Both the position numbers and the translations under genes were made by a program. A DNA stretch of 11,597 nucleotides from CAZESH01 sp964514665 (GTDB lineage: Bacteria; Bacillota; Bacilli; Paenibacillales; KCTC-25726): NCBI GenBank assembly GCA_964514665.1, contig CAZESH010000121.1, positions 1 through 11,597 of the forward strand. The letters run 5' to 3'. Each line of letters begins with the position of its first letter. Positions within the stretch are counted from its first letter, which is position 1. The notes below the pieces were generated by a model, which ran no database searches, was not told where the DNA came from, and worked only from the letters and a program-made list of their open reading frames with translations. Positions 1 to 6,038 of the stretch are shown here, piece after piece.

Positions 1-2
1 AC

Positions 3-221
3 ATTACGATGATCAATGGACTTCAACAAGAGTATGATCTTTCCATGATTGAGGTCAACGCCTTTATTGATTGGTACAATAACCGTGCTACAGGAACTGG
101 ACAGGCCATTTATATGATTGAGAAGACCTTCAATAAGGGGCCATTCACAAGTCGTAAGAATTACATCGTATTCGATAAGATCGAAACATTTGAAGTGAAT
201 GAATATACACCAACCAATTAA
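3..221 (+). CDS. 3' end of an unrecognised protein gene (5' truncated by window edge)
   Basis: The reading frame is open to the left edge, so the 72 residues seen before the stop are probably only the C-terminus; the first ATG at 9 has no Shine-Dalgarno sequence visible. The segment is soluble-looking, rich in Asn, Tyr, Phe and Glu, with no membrane segment or cysteines. Motifs include EVNAFIDWYNN, NKGPFTSRKNYIVFDK and ETFEVNEY near the end. From memory this resembles short C-terminal modules of large secreted Paenibacillus proteins, but I cannot verify this and assign no function. It is followed directly by an intrinsic terminator, so it is transcriptionally separate from flagellin. In related genomes csrA, fliW or flgKL often lie upstream of hag; this fragment resembles none of them. 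Confidence 0.6.
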   Translation: MTMINGLQQEYDLSMIEVNAFIDWYNNRATGTGQAIYMIEKTFNKGPFTSRKNYIVFDKIETFEVNEYTPTN

Positions 222-237
222 AAACTGAACTCCTTCA

Positions 238-269
238 TCCCTCGGTCCGATTGCCGGGGAACTTTTTTT
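238..269 (+). terminator. Intrinsic terminator after the first gene
   Basis: A GC-rich stem, TCCC(T)CGG at 238-245 paired with CCGGGGA at 254-260 with one bulged T, is followed by a run of seven T at 263-269. It closes the upstream unit and insulates hag. Confidence 0.7.
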
Positions 270-280
270 ATTTAAACTCT

Positions 281-307
281 TCATTTTTGCAAATGAGATT
301 TCGATAT
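281..307 (+). promoter_or_regulatory. Probable SigD-type promoter of hag
   Basis: TTCGATAT at 300-307 matches six of eight positions of the SigD -10 consensus GCCGATAT and closely resembles the flaG -10 (TCCGATAT at 1883). The -35 is weak: TCAT at 281-284 lies at the normal 15-base spacing, while a true TAAA (273-276) is 23 bases away. The assignment rests mainly on the -10 and on hag being a known SigD gene in Bacillus subtilis. Transcription would begin near 314. Confidence 0.5.
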
Positions 308-319
308 AGTAAGTAGTCT

Positions 320-397
320 CTATTTTCGTAGGGCGGCCGACCTAACAAAATAGGAGCGAATTCCACAAGGACGTGGAAATTTATATTTCAGGGAGGA
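320..397 (+). promoter_or_regulatory. Structured hag leader with CsrA-type sites
   Basis: Two hairpins lie in the leader. The first pairs CTATTTT (320-326) with AAAATAG (347-353), with an inner TAGG (329-332)/CCTA (341-344). The second pairs TTCCAC (361-366) with GTGGAA (373-378) around the loop AAGGAC, placing GGA (369-371) in the loop. The stretch CCACAAGGACGT matches 9 of 12 positions of the CsrA/RsmE consensus RUACARGGAUGU. More GGA triplets lie at 353-355 and in the Shine-Dalgarno region (392-394, 395-397). In B. subtilis CsrA binds two such sites in the hag leader and blocks translation until FliW titrates it. Binding here is inferred. Confidence 0.65.
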
Positions 398-405
398 AAT
401 AAGAA

Positions 406-1758
406 ATGAGAATTAATCACAACATCGCAGCGTTGAACACGTATCGTCAGTTGACAATCAACACCGGCAACACGCAAAAATCATTGGAGAAGCTGTCTTC
501 GGGTCTTCGGATCAACCGTGCCGGAGACGACGCGGCAGGCTTGGCGATTTCCGAAAAAATGCGCGGACAAATTCGTGGCTTGGATCAAGCCAATCGCAAT
601 GCACAAGACGGAATTTCCCTTATCCAAACAGCAGAAGGCGCACTGAACGAAACGCACTCCATTTTGCAACGCGTCAGAGAACTTGCAGTACAATCAGCCA
701 ATGATACGAATACTGCAGCCGACCGCACCGCCATTCAATCTGAAGTTACTCAGCTTACTTCAGAAATTGACCGCATTGGCACAACCACGAATTTCAACTC
801 CAAAAATCTGTTGGATGGTGGATCTGCTGTTGCAGGCACTGTATCCGGCGTAAGTGCTGCAAGTATCAGCATACTCGGTGGAACAGCTGATACACAGGTC
901 GGTTCGCTTGCTACCATTACGGCTGCTACAGTAGCAACGGCTGACAATAGTACTTCCACCGCAGCCACATTTGGCACCGGAATCAATTTGACTCAAGCAA
1001 GCGCTATGACGGTTAATGGCGTTACCTTTAGTTTTACGACGGCTGATAACGGTCAAGCTGTATTAGACAAGATCAATAATGCAAATATTGGTGTTACTGC
1101 TGCCATTAATGGCGCAGGAAATTTAACACTTACTTCAACAACGGTCGGAAGCAAGTCTGATATGACAGTGGCGAATGTTACTGGTGATTTCGCTGGTTTG
1201 GACACCATAACCCAAGGTGTTGATGCAACAATCACCGGTCCTGCTGTAGCCTATACGGCTGAAGGCAATACGATTACGATTCAATCCGGAAATCAGAAGG
1301 GATTGCAATTACAGGTAAATAGTGGATTTGCGGGTGGCGTTGCTGATGTGGCTGTGACATCCAATGGCGGTTTGAATATGCAGATTGGTTCCAACGAAGG
1401 ACAAACGATGTATATATCCATTGGCGACATGCGCGCAGCAGCTTTGGGCGTAAACAATCTGGATCTGACTTCGGCCTCCTCGGCGAGCACAGCAATCACG
1501 ACAGTTGACAATGCCATTCAATCGGTATCCTCTCAGCGGGCAAAACTTGGTGCTTACCAAAACCGGTTGGAACATACGATCAACAATCTGGGAACAACTT
1601 CGGAAAACCTGACTGCCGCCGAATCCCGTATTCGCGATGTGGATATGGCCAAGGAAATGAGCGAGTTCACCAAGAACAACATCCTTTCCCAAGCCGCCCA
1701 AGCGATGCTGGCGCAAGCCAATCAGCAGCCGCAAGGCGTTCTTCAATTGTTGCGTTAA
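406..1758 (+). CDS. hag: Flagellin (Hag/FliC)
   Basis: Structural subunit of the flagellar filament, exported through the flagellar type III apparatus and polymerised under the FliD cap. The 450 residues begin with the classic MRINHNIAALNTYRQL. The conserved D0/D1 N-terminal helices run to about residue 139 (SSGLRINRAGDDAAGLAISE near 31-50, ending FNSKNLLDGG) and the C-terminal D1/D0 region from about 325 to 450 (AESRIRDVDMAKEMSEF, ending GVLQLLR). Residues about 140-325 are a variable surface insert rich in Ala, Thr, Ser and Gly, including a Flagellin_IN-like stretch (MTVNGVTFSF through NLTLTSTTVGSKSDM, about 202-258). It is longer than the roughly 300-residue B. subtilis Hag because of this insert. 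The Shine-Dalgarno GGGAGG (391-396) sits nine bases before the ATG. It is monocistronic, with its own leader and terminator. Confidence 0.98.
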   Translation: MRINHNIAALNTYRQLTINTGNTQKSLEKLSSGLRINRAGDDAAGLAISEKMRGQIRGLDQANRNAQDGISLIQTAEGALNETHSILQRVRELAVQSANDTNTAADRTAIQSEVTQLTSEIDRIGTTTNFNSKNLLDGGSAVAGTVSGVSAASISILGGTADTQVGSLATITAATVATADNSTSTAATFGTGINLTQASAMTVNGVTFSFTTADNGQAVLDKINNANIGVTAAINGAGNLTLTSTTVGSKSDMTVANVTGDFAGLDTITQGVDATITGPAVAYTAEGNTITIQSGNQKGLQLQVNSGFAGGVADVAVTSNGGLNMQIGSNEGQTMYISIGDMRAAALGVNNLDLTSASSASTAITTVDNAIQSVSSQRAKLGAYQNRLEHTINNLGTTSENLTAAESRIRDVDMAKEMSEFTKNNILSQAAQAMLAQANQQPQGVLQLLR

Positions 1759-1773
1759 TAAAGTTTATGCGAG

Positions 1774-1810
1774 AGGGTCAGAGGAAAATTTTCCTCCGGC
1801 CCTTTTTTTT
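1774..1810 (+). terminator. Intrinsic terminator of hag
   Basis: GAGGAAAA (1781-1788) is directly followed by its complement TTTTCCTC (1789-1796). An outer GGGTC/GGCCC stem (1775-1779 with 1798-1802, one G-U pair) and an eight-T run (1803-1810) complete it. Confidence 0.9.
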
Positions 1811-1862
1811 ATTTTAAAATCCTTCTCCCTATAAAAATTTCCAGCCGAAGCGAATTTAATAT

Positions 1863-1890
1863 TAAATTTTGTGCCTTTGCATTCCGATAT
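1863..1890 (+). promoter_or_regulatory. SigD promoter of flaG-fliD-fliS-fliT
   Basis: TAAA at 1863-1866, a 16-base spacer and TCCGATAT at 1883-1890 match the SigD consensus (TAAA, about 15 bases, GCCGATAT) with only one mismatch in the -10. The leader would be about 30 bases. Confidence 0.8.
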
Positions 1891-1927
1891 ATAAATTAAT
1901 AAGTAATAAACGATGGGGGAATGCCAA

Positions 1928-2326
1928 ATGGAAGTGAATCGGGCTTCAATAAGTGGAAAACAAACACCCTCGACAGCAGGAATGGAAAGTACCGCAGCCA
2001 CAGCATCAAACGCGAATAAAGCTTCAATAAAATCGGATAATTCCATTCAGACCGTTGAAGAATTGAAACTCGCTGAACGGCAAGGACAGAATATTCCGAT
2101 TAGCGATGAACAACTGATTAAAGCAATACAGCGTGCAATTAAAGAAATACAAGGTCCGCAGACCGAGCTGCAATTTTCAGTGCACGAGAAAACAAAGCAA
2201 ATCGTCGTGAAAGTGATGGATAAGGATACTGGGAAGGTTATTCGGGAAATTCCTCCGGAGAAAAACCTCGATTTCCTGGCCAAGCTTTGTGAGAAGGCCG
2301 GAATATTGATAGACGAACGAATATAA
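1928..2326 (+). CDS. flaG: FlaG-family flagellar protein
   Basis: FlaG (YvyC in B. subtilis) is a small protein linked to filament assembly and length; its biochemical role is poorly defined. The start at 1928 (MEVNRASISGK) is preferred because GGGGGA at 1915-1920 is a good Shine-Dalgarno seven bases upstream; an in-frame ATG at 1913 would place that purine run inside the gene. This gives 132 residues. Residues 1-40 are a low-complexity Ser/Thr/Ala-rich tail; the conserved FlaG domain is the C-terminal half, with LQFSVHEKTKQIVVKVMDK, TGKVIREIPPEK and a final amphipathic helix LDFLAKLCEKAGILID. It is first gene of the operon, 18 bases ahead of fliD. Confidence 0.9.
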   Translation: MEVNRASISGKQTPSTAGMESTAATASNANKASIKSDNSIQTVEELKLAERQGQNIPISDEQLIKAIQRAIKEIQGPQTELQFSVHEKTKQIVVKVMDKDTGKVIREIPPEKNLDFLAKLCEKAGILIDERI

Positions 2327-2344
2327 GGAAAGCAGGTGAACGAT

Positions 2345-3925
2345 ATGGTGACTCCAATTAGCACCACCAGCAGTCTGATGAATACCAGCGGTTCGGGAAA
2401 TCTTTTAAGGATCGTGGGATTGGCATCGGGACTTGATGTCGATACGATGGTCAGTAAATTAATGAGCGCAGAGAAGATTCCGCTTAATAAATTGAATCAA
2501 AAACTGCAGACTTTGCAGTGGCAAAGAGACGACTACCGTTCCATGAACTCGCAAATCTCCGATTTTCGCTCCAATAAATTGCTGAACTATCGTTTGGAAG
2601 GTACCTACATGACAATGAAGACCTCTATTTCCGGAAATACTTCGGCGATTAGCGCAACGGCTTCCCCCGCTGCGCCAAAGGGCACGACTACCGTTCAAGT
2701 GAACACTTTGGCTGTTGCGGCATCCAAATGGAGCGTGGCGGATATCCGAAGTGCAACCGATAAAACTTTTGATCCCAACATCGCATTGGGCAGCCAACAG
2801 ACCAAGCTGGCAGGAACCTTATCCCAATCGGTTTACAATATTAATATTAATGGCACACAGGTCACGATTAACCGTGATACCGATTCGTTGAATGATGTGA
2901 TCAACAATATTAATAAGAATACGAACGTATCCGCTTTCTATGATTCGCAAACGGGGAAAATTTCCTTTACGGCCAAACAGACAGGACTGACCAACGGTTC
3001 CACCCAAGACCAAGCCTATATTACCTTTCAGGATGACGGGGGTTTTCTGCAAAATGTATTGCAAATCGATGTCGCCAACAATACGGCAAGCGATTCCGTT
3101 CAAGCGGTTAATGCCGATTTAGTGCTGAACGGCGTTGCCACCACAAGAACGAGCAATGCCTTTACAGTGAACGGTGTATCCATTACCTTGCTGCAGCAAG
3201 GAGGGTCAGCCTCAACGATCACAACCTCTACCGATACGGATCAGGTAGTGCAGAACATTAAAAATTTTATCAGTGATTATAACAGTACTTTGGATACGGT
3301 TTACAACAAAATTAACGAAACGCATGATCGAAATTATATGCCATTATCTGACGAACAAAAGCAGCAGATGAGCGATAATTCCATACAAGCATGGGAAGCA
3401 AAAGCGAAAAGCGGATTGCTGCATAATGATTCCGACTTGAGCCAAGCTTACAATAATATGCGTTTGGATATATCAACACCGGTCAATACCGGAAATTCCA
3501 AATACACCACACTAAGCTCCATTGGAATTCAAACCGGCAGTTACACCGAACACGGCAAATTGTATTTAACTGACGAAAGCAAGCTGAGGGCTGCAATCGA
3601 GAATGACCCACAAGCGGTAGCCTCGTTGTTCACAGCTACCCCGAGCGTGTCAAGCGATCGTTCCAACATGGGAATTGCCCAGCGGCTAAATACGGATTTG
3701 CAAACTTCGTTGGATTACCTTAACCAAAAGGCAGGCAGTGCATTCAATTATACCGACAACAGCTTGATCGGGAAGGATGTTAGAAGTGTCAGCCAGCAAA
3801 TCGATGCTGAAAATCAGCATTTGACGGATCTGCAAGACCGTTATTACAAGCAGTTTACGGCATTGGAAACGGCGATGAATCAATATAACAACCAATCTAC
3901 CTATTTGGCGAACGCATTTAAATAA
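2345..3925 (+). CDS. fliD: Flagellar filament cap protein FliD (HAP2)
   Basis: FliD caps the growing filament tip and helps incoming flagellin fold into place. The N-terminal FliD domain is clear: LRIVGLASGLDVDTMVSKLM followed by EKIPLNKLNQKLQTLQWQRDDYR. The C-terminal coiled region includes DLQDRYYKQFTALETAMNQY and ends YLANAFK, typical of the family. The middle carries a VNGVSITLLQQGG segment like the beta-rich domain of other FliD proteins. The ATG at 2345 is chosen because AGGTGA (2334-2339) is a good Shine-Dalgarno six bases before it; a GTG at 2336, preceded by AAGGAA, would add three residues and cannot be excluded. The product is 526 residues, a normal length. The stop codon touches the Shine-Dalgarno of fliS, which starts 12 bases later, suggesting coupled translation. 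Confidence 0.97.
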   Translation: MVTPISTTSSLMNTSGSGNLLRIVGLASGLDVDTMVSKLMSAEKIPLNKLNQKLQTLQWQRDDYRSMNSQISDFRSNKLLNYRLEGTYMTMKTSISGNTSAISATASPAAPKGTTTVQVNTLAVAASKWSVADIRSATDKTFDPNIALGSQQTKLAGTLSQSVYNININGTQVTINRDTDSLNDVINNINKNTNVSAFYDSQTGKISFTAKQTGLTNGSTQDQAYITFQDDGGFLQNVLQIDVANNTASDSVQAVNADLVLNGVATTRTSNAFTVNGVSITLLQQGGSASTITTSTDTDQVVQNIKNFISDYNSTLDTVYNKINETHDRNYMPLSDEQKQQMSDNSIQAWEAKAKSGLLHNDSDLSQAYNNMRLDISTPVNTGNSKYTTLSSIGIQTGSYTEHGKLYLTDESKLRAAIENDPQAVASLFTATPSVSSDRSNMGIAQRLNTDLQTSLDYLNQKAGSAFNYTDNSLIGKDVRSVSQQIDAENQHLTDLQDRYYKQFTALETAMNQYNNQSTYLANAFK

Positions 3926-3937
3926 GGGGGAATTATC

Positions 3938-4342
3938 ATGATGAATTTGCAGCAAAATCGATATTTGGAAACGGCTGTGCAGACAGCTTCCCCTGAGCAG
4001 CTGTTGATCATGCTCTATGATGGCGCCATTCGCTTTTGCCGAACGGCAATCGATGCCATTGAAAAACAGCATTATGAAGATGCTAACTTGTACCTGATCA
4101 AAGTTCAAAATATTATCCGTGAATTTCAAATCACGCTGGATACGTCATCGCCAATAGCAGATGGGCTTTTCCAGCTCTATGACTATTTTATCCGCCGGCT
4201 GATTGAAGCCAATACCACGAAAAAAAATGAACCTGTCCAAGAAGTGCTCAGTTTTTTAGTTGAATTGAAGGATACTTGGGTCCAAGCGGCAAAAGCGGTA
4301 AATGCCCAAAAGAAACAGTCCCAAGCAATCAGGCATGGATAA
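3938..4342 (+). CDS. fliS: Flagellin export chaperone FliS
   Basis: FliS binds the disordered C-terminus of flagellin in the cytoplasm, stops premature polymerisation and delivers it to the export gate. The 134-residue protein shows the family signature: N-terminal NRYLETAVQTASPEQLLIMLYDGAIRFCR, here from residue 7 in two parts (NRYLETAVQTASPEQLL, then IMLYDGAIRFCR), followed by alpha-helical stretches with SSPIADGLFQLYDYFIRRLIE. The Shine-Dalgarno AAGGGGG (3924-3930) overlaps the fliD stop. A second in-frame ATG at 3941 is possible, but 3938 has the usual spacing. The 3' end overlaps the fliT start. In B. subtilis FliS also takes part in the FliW-CsrA-Hag feedback loop. Confidence 0.97.
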   Translation: MMNLQQNRYLETAVQTASPEQLLIMLYDGAIRFCRTAIDAIEKQHYEDANLYLIKVQNIIREFQITLDTSSPIADGLFQLYDYFIRRLIEANTTKKNEPVQEVLSFLVELKDTWVQAAKAVNAQKKQSQAIRHG

Positions 4343-4670
4343 CCATTTTGAAAACCTGCAACGAATGACAGATTCTTTTGTACAGCGATTGGATACCTTG
4401 ATTGAGGAGGACTTCAATCGCTTTCTCAAAGAAAGGGAACGGTTAATAGAACTGATCGTCAAGGAGGCGGAAAAGCTGCCTGACGTTTCCCCGTACAGGG
4501 AAAAGGTTCAACGCATTTTAGAGGCAGACCCGCTCATTTTGGATAAAATGCAGCAGTTAAAAATGGAAGCGGCCAGCACCTTTTCAAGGGTCAATATTGC
4601 GGGTAAGCAAAGGGATAAATACTTGAGACCTTATGCTGCCGACAGCTATTTTTTTGATAAAAAAAAATAA
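4335..4670 (+). CDS. fliT: Probable flagellar chaperone FliT
   Basis: A 111-residue, strongly charged helical protein directly after fliS. FliT-type proteins are small helical chaperones for FliD and the export ATPase. Sequence conservation is low, so the name rests on position, length and helical character (FENLQRMTDSFVQRLDTLI, RFLKERERLIELIVKEAEKL, PLILDKMQQLKMEAASTF). The start at 4335 is preferred: ATGGATAA places it across the fliS stop for translational coupling. An in-frame ATG at 4302 would add 11 residues rich in Lys, Asn and Ser that look like read-through of the fliS overlap; neither start has a strong Shine-Dalgarno. The C-terminus is lysine-rich (FFDKKK). I see no terminator after it, so transcripts may run into the next gap. 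Confidence 0.7.
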   Translation: MDNHFENLQRMTDSFVQRLDTLIEEDFNRFLKERERLIELIVKEAEKLPDVSPYREKVQRILEADPLILDKMQQLKMEAASTFSRVNIAGKQRDKYLRPYAADSYFFDKKK

Positions 4671-4711
4671 CAAAAAGGCCGTCACTCCGCGCGGGTATTG
4701 AGATTGATCGG

Positions 4712-4763
4712 TCTGGATAAAATTTAATTTGTCTGTGGATAATGTGGATAACTTTGTGAATAA
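4712..4763 (+). promoter_or_regulatory. Cluster of four DnaA boxes
   Basis: The DnaA box TTATCCACA reads TGTGGATAA on this strand. Two perfect copies lie end to end at 4734-4742 and 4743-4751. One-mismatch copies are at 4712-4720 (TCTGGATAA) and 4755-4763 (TGTGAATAA). All four point the same way. No dnaA, dnaN or other origin gene is present, so this is probably an off-origin DnaA binding cluster (titration or transcriptional control) rather than oriC. The motif match is direct; DnaA binding is inferred. Confidence 0.65.
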
Positions 4764-4783
4764 TCAATGAAAATAAGCTTTCA

Positions 4784-4858
4784 TGAAGTGGATGAAATGT
4801 GAATTAGGAATGTTCAGACAATAGCGTTATTGAAGTGGAAAGCGCTGTTGAAGTGGAT
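4784..4858 (+). repeat. Three direct repeats TGAAGTGGA(T/A) upstream of csp
   Basis: Copies lie at 4784-4793 (TGAAGTGGAT), 4831-4840 (TGAAGTGGAA) and 4849-4858 (TGAAGTGGAT). The last two are 18 bases apart and share a leading T (4830 and 4848); the last abuts the csp -35. They could be binding sites for a regulator of csp. They share GTGGAT with the DnaA boxes just upstream and may be degenerate relatives. Confidence 0.45.
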
Positions 4859-4886
4859 TGACAATGTGTTAACGGAATGTTATATT
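4858..4886 (+). promoter_or_regulatory. SigA promoter of the cold-shock gene
   Basis: TTGACA at 4858-4863, a 17-base spacer and TATATT at 4881-4886 match the SigA consensus at 11 of 12 positions. Transcription should begin near 4892-4894. Confidence 0.85.
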
Positions 4887-4891
4887 CAAAA

Positions 4892-4910
4892 TGTGAGCTT
4901 CTAGCTCACA
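4892..4910 (+). promoter_or_regulatory. 5'-terminal hairpin of csp mRNA
   Basis: TGTGAGCT (4892-4899) and AGCTCACA (4903-4910) form a perfect 8-bp stem with a TCT loop at the predicted mRNA 5' end, 30 bases before the start codon. A 5'-terminal hairpin can protect mRNA from decay; a DNA operator is the alternative. Confidence 0.6.
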
Positions 4911-4940
4911 GTTACATGAATATGAAGGGAATGTTTTCGC

Positions 4941-5138
4941 ATGCAAGGTAAAGTAAAATGGTTTAACGCAGAAAAAGGCTATGGATTCATCGAAACTGAA
5001 GAAGGTGGAGATGTATTCGTACACTTCTCTGCAATTCAATCCGAAGGATTCAAAACATTGGACGAAGGGCAAGCCGTTGAATTTGATATCGTGCAAGGAG
5101 CAAGAGGACCTCAAGCAGCTAACGTTATCAAACTGTAA
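4941..5138 (+). CDS. csp: Cold-shock protein (CspA/CspB family)
   Basis: A 65-residue single cold-shock domain that binds single-stranded RNA and DNA and acts as an RNA chaperone in the cytoplasm. It starts MQGKVKWFNAEKGYGFIE, with RNP1 KGYGFIE at about 13-19 and RNP2 VFVHF at about 25-29; the rest (GQAVEFDIVQGARGPQAANV) follows the family closely. Length is typical of B. subtilis CspB, CspC and CspD; which paralogue this is cannot be told. AAGGGA (4925-4930) is a modest Shine-Dalgarno ten bases upstream. The gene is monocistronic, with a strong promoter, a 5' hairpin and its own terminator, and is an insertion between the flagellar operon and hpf relative to the B. subtilis order. Confidence 0.97.
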   Translation: MQGKVKWFNAEKGYGFIETEEGGDVFVHFSAIQSEGFKTLDEGQAVEFDIVQGARGPQAANVIKL

Positions 5139-5194
5139 TAACTGCTGGCTTAACCAGCCGCTTGTTATAAATGGTTTACGATTCAAACGGTATG

Positions 5195-5224
5195 AACACC
5201 CCGAGAAAATCGGGGTGTTTTTTT
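5195..5224 (+). terminator. Intrinsic terminator of csp
   Basis: AACACCCCGA (5195-5204) and TCGGGGTGTT (5210-5219) form a perfect stem with a GAAAA loop, ending in a seven-T run (5218-5224). A smaller hairpin, GCTGG/CCAGC at 5144-5158, lies just after the stop codon. Confidence 0.95.
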
Positions 5225-5280
5225 AGCTTCTAATTTATCTGAAAATTCACACACATTTCACCGGAATTGTCCATATTCGT

Positions 5281-5310
5281 TTGGTGGGGAATGGGCGAGT
5301 GTGTTATTAT
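5281..5310 (+). promoter_or_regulatory. Candidate promoter of hpf
   Basis: An extended -10, TGTTATTAT (5302-5310), is preceded at 18 bases by a weak -35, TTGGTG (5281-5286). In B. subtilis hpf is driven by stress and stationary-phase sigma factors; GTTT (5279-5282) with GAGTGT (5297-5302) is a partial SigB-like alternative. The sigma factor is uncertain. Confidence 0.4.
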
Positions 5311-5348
5311 AAAGGTGTAGCACTAGAGAGAAAAAGGAGGAGTTATGT

Positions 5349-5894
5349 ATGAACTACAACATCCGCGGTGAACGAATGGACGTAACCGGCGCTTTACGGG
5401 ATTATCTGGAGAAGAAGCTAAGCAAATTGGAAAGATATTTCGATGCTCCCCCTACATCTGAAGTACAAGTCACCATGAGCGTAATCAAGGATTTGCATAC
5501 CGTTGAAGTGACCATTCCTCTATCGGGTGTTGTGCTCCGTGCTGAAGAAAAGAACGCGGATATGTACGCATCCATCGATCTGGTTGTGGACAAACTGGAA
5601 CGCCAAATACGCAAACATAAAACAAAAGTGAACCGTAAATTCCGTCAAGAGGGCGGCTTGAAAACCTTATTTAACGAATCCTTCGGATCGAATGGCATGG
5701 ACGAGGAAGAGGATTTTGAAGTCGTCAGAACCAAGCGCTTTATGCTGAAGCCGATGGATATAGACGAAGCGATCCTGCAAATGAACATGATCGGTCATAC
5801 CTTCTTTGTTTTTGCCAATATGGATACGGAGCAAGTCAATGTCGTATATAAACGCAATGACGGCAAATACGGTTTGATTGAGCCTGCAAGATAA
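5349..5894 (+). CDS. hpf: Ribosome hibernation promoting factor, long form (HPF/YvyD)
   Basis: Long HPF binds the decoding channel of 30S subunits through its N-terminal domain and dimerises 70S ribosomes into inactive 100S particles through its C-terminal domain during stationary phase or stress. The 181 residues match the long form: an S30AE domain from MNYNIRGERMDVTGALRDYL to about residue 95 (VDKLERQIRKHKTKVNRKF), an acidic linker with DEEEDFEVV, and the C-terminal domain VRTKRFMLKPMDIDEAILQM, HTFFVFANMD and VVYKRNDGKYGLIEP. The start at 5349 has an ideal Shine-Dalgarno AAGGAGG (5334-5340). An out-of-frame ATG at 5345 opens only eight codons and is too near that site. It has its own terminator, separating it from secA. 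Confidence 0.97.
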   Translation: MNYNIRGERMDVTGALRDYLEKKLSKLERYFDAPPTSEVQVTMSVIKDLHTVEVTIPLSGVVLRAEEKNADMYASIDLVVDKLERQIRKHKTKVNRKFRQEGGLKTLFNESFGSNGMDEEEDFEVVRTKRFMLKPMDIDEAILQMNMIGHTFFVFANMDTEQVNVVYKRNDGKYGLIEPAR

Positions 5895-5909
5895 AACGAA
5901 TGATTGAAG

Positions 5910-5940
5910 CTGCCCGATCCGCAACGGATCGGGCAGTTTT
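5910..5940 (+). terminator. Intrinsic terminator of hpf
   Basis: CTGCCCGATCC (5910-5920) and GGATCGGGCAG (5926-5936) form a perfect 11-bp stem with a GCAAC loop, followed by TTTT. Confidence 0.95.
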
Positions 5941-6003
5941 GCGTATTGTTTAGAGTGAGGCATGCCGCGTCTGGGACAATCGGTCCAATTCATCCCGGCG
6001 TTG

Positions 6004-6032
6004 TTGCGACTATACCCGCAAACTGTTACAAT
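6004..6032 (+). promoter_or_regulatory. Probable SigA promoter of secA-prfB
   Basis: TTGCGA (6004-6009), a 17-base spacer and TACAAT (6027-6032) match the SigA consensus at four and five of six positions. It is the best candidate between the hpf terminator and secA, and implies a secA leader of about 250 nt starting near 6039. Confidence 0.5.
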
Positions 6033-6038
6033 TTATGC

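Noticed and set aside
4712..4763. A chromosomal replication origin
   Set aside because: No dnaA, dnaN, recF or rpmH nearby and too few boxes; the gene context is flagellar/secA.
4836..4850. TGGAAAGCGCTG as a catabolite-response (cre) site
   Set aside because: The central dinucleotide is GC offset by one from the required CG, so it does not fit TGNAANCGNWNNCA.
4981..5226. 81-codon frame overlapping csp in another frame
   Set aside because: It runs through the csp terminator, has no ribosome binding site and is a shadow of csp.
5345..5371. Out-of-frame ATG opening eight codons across the hpf start
   Set aside because: It lies only four bases from the Shine-Dalgarno, has no conserved product and is probably incidental; the 5349 start gives the full HPF domain.
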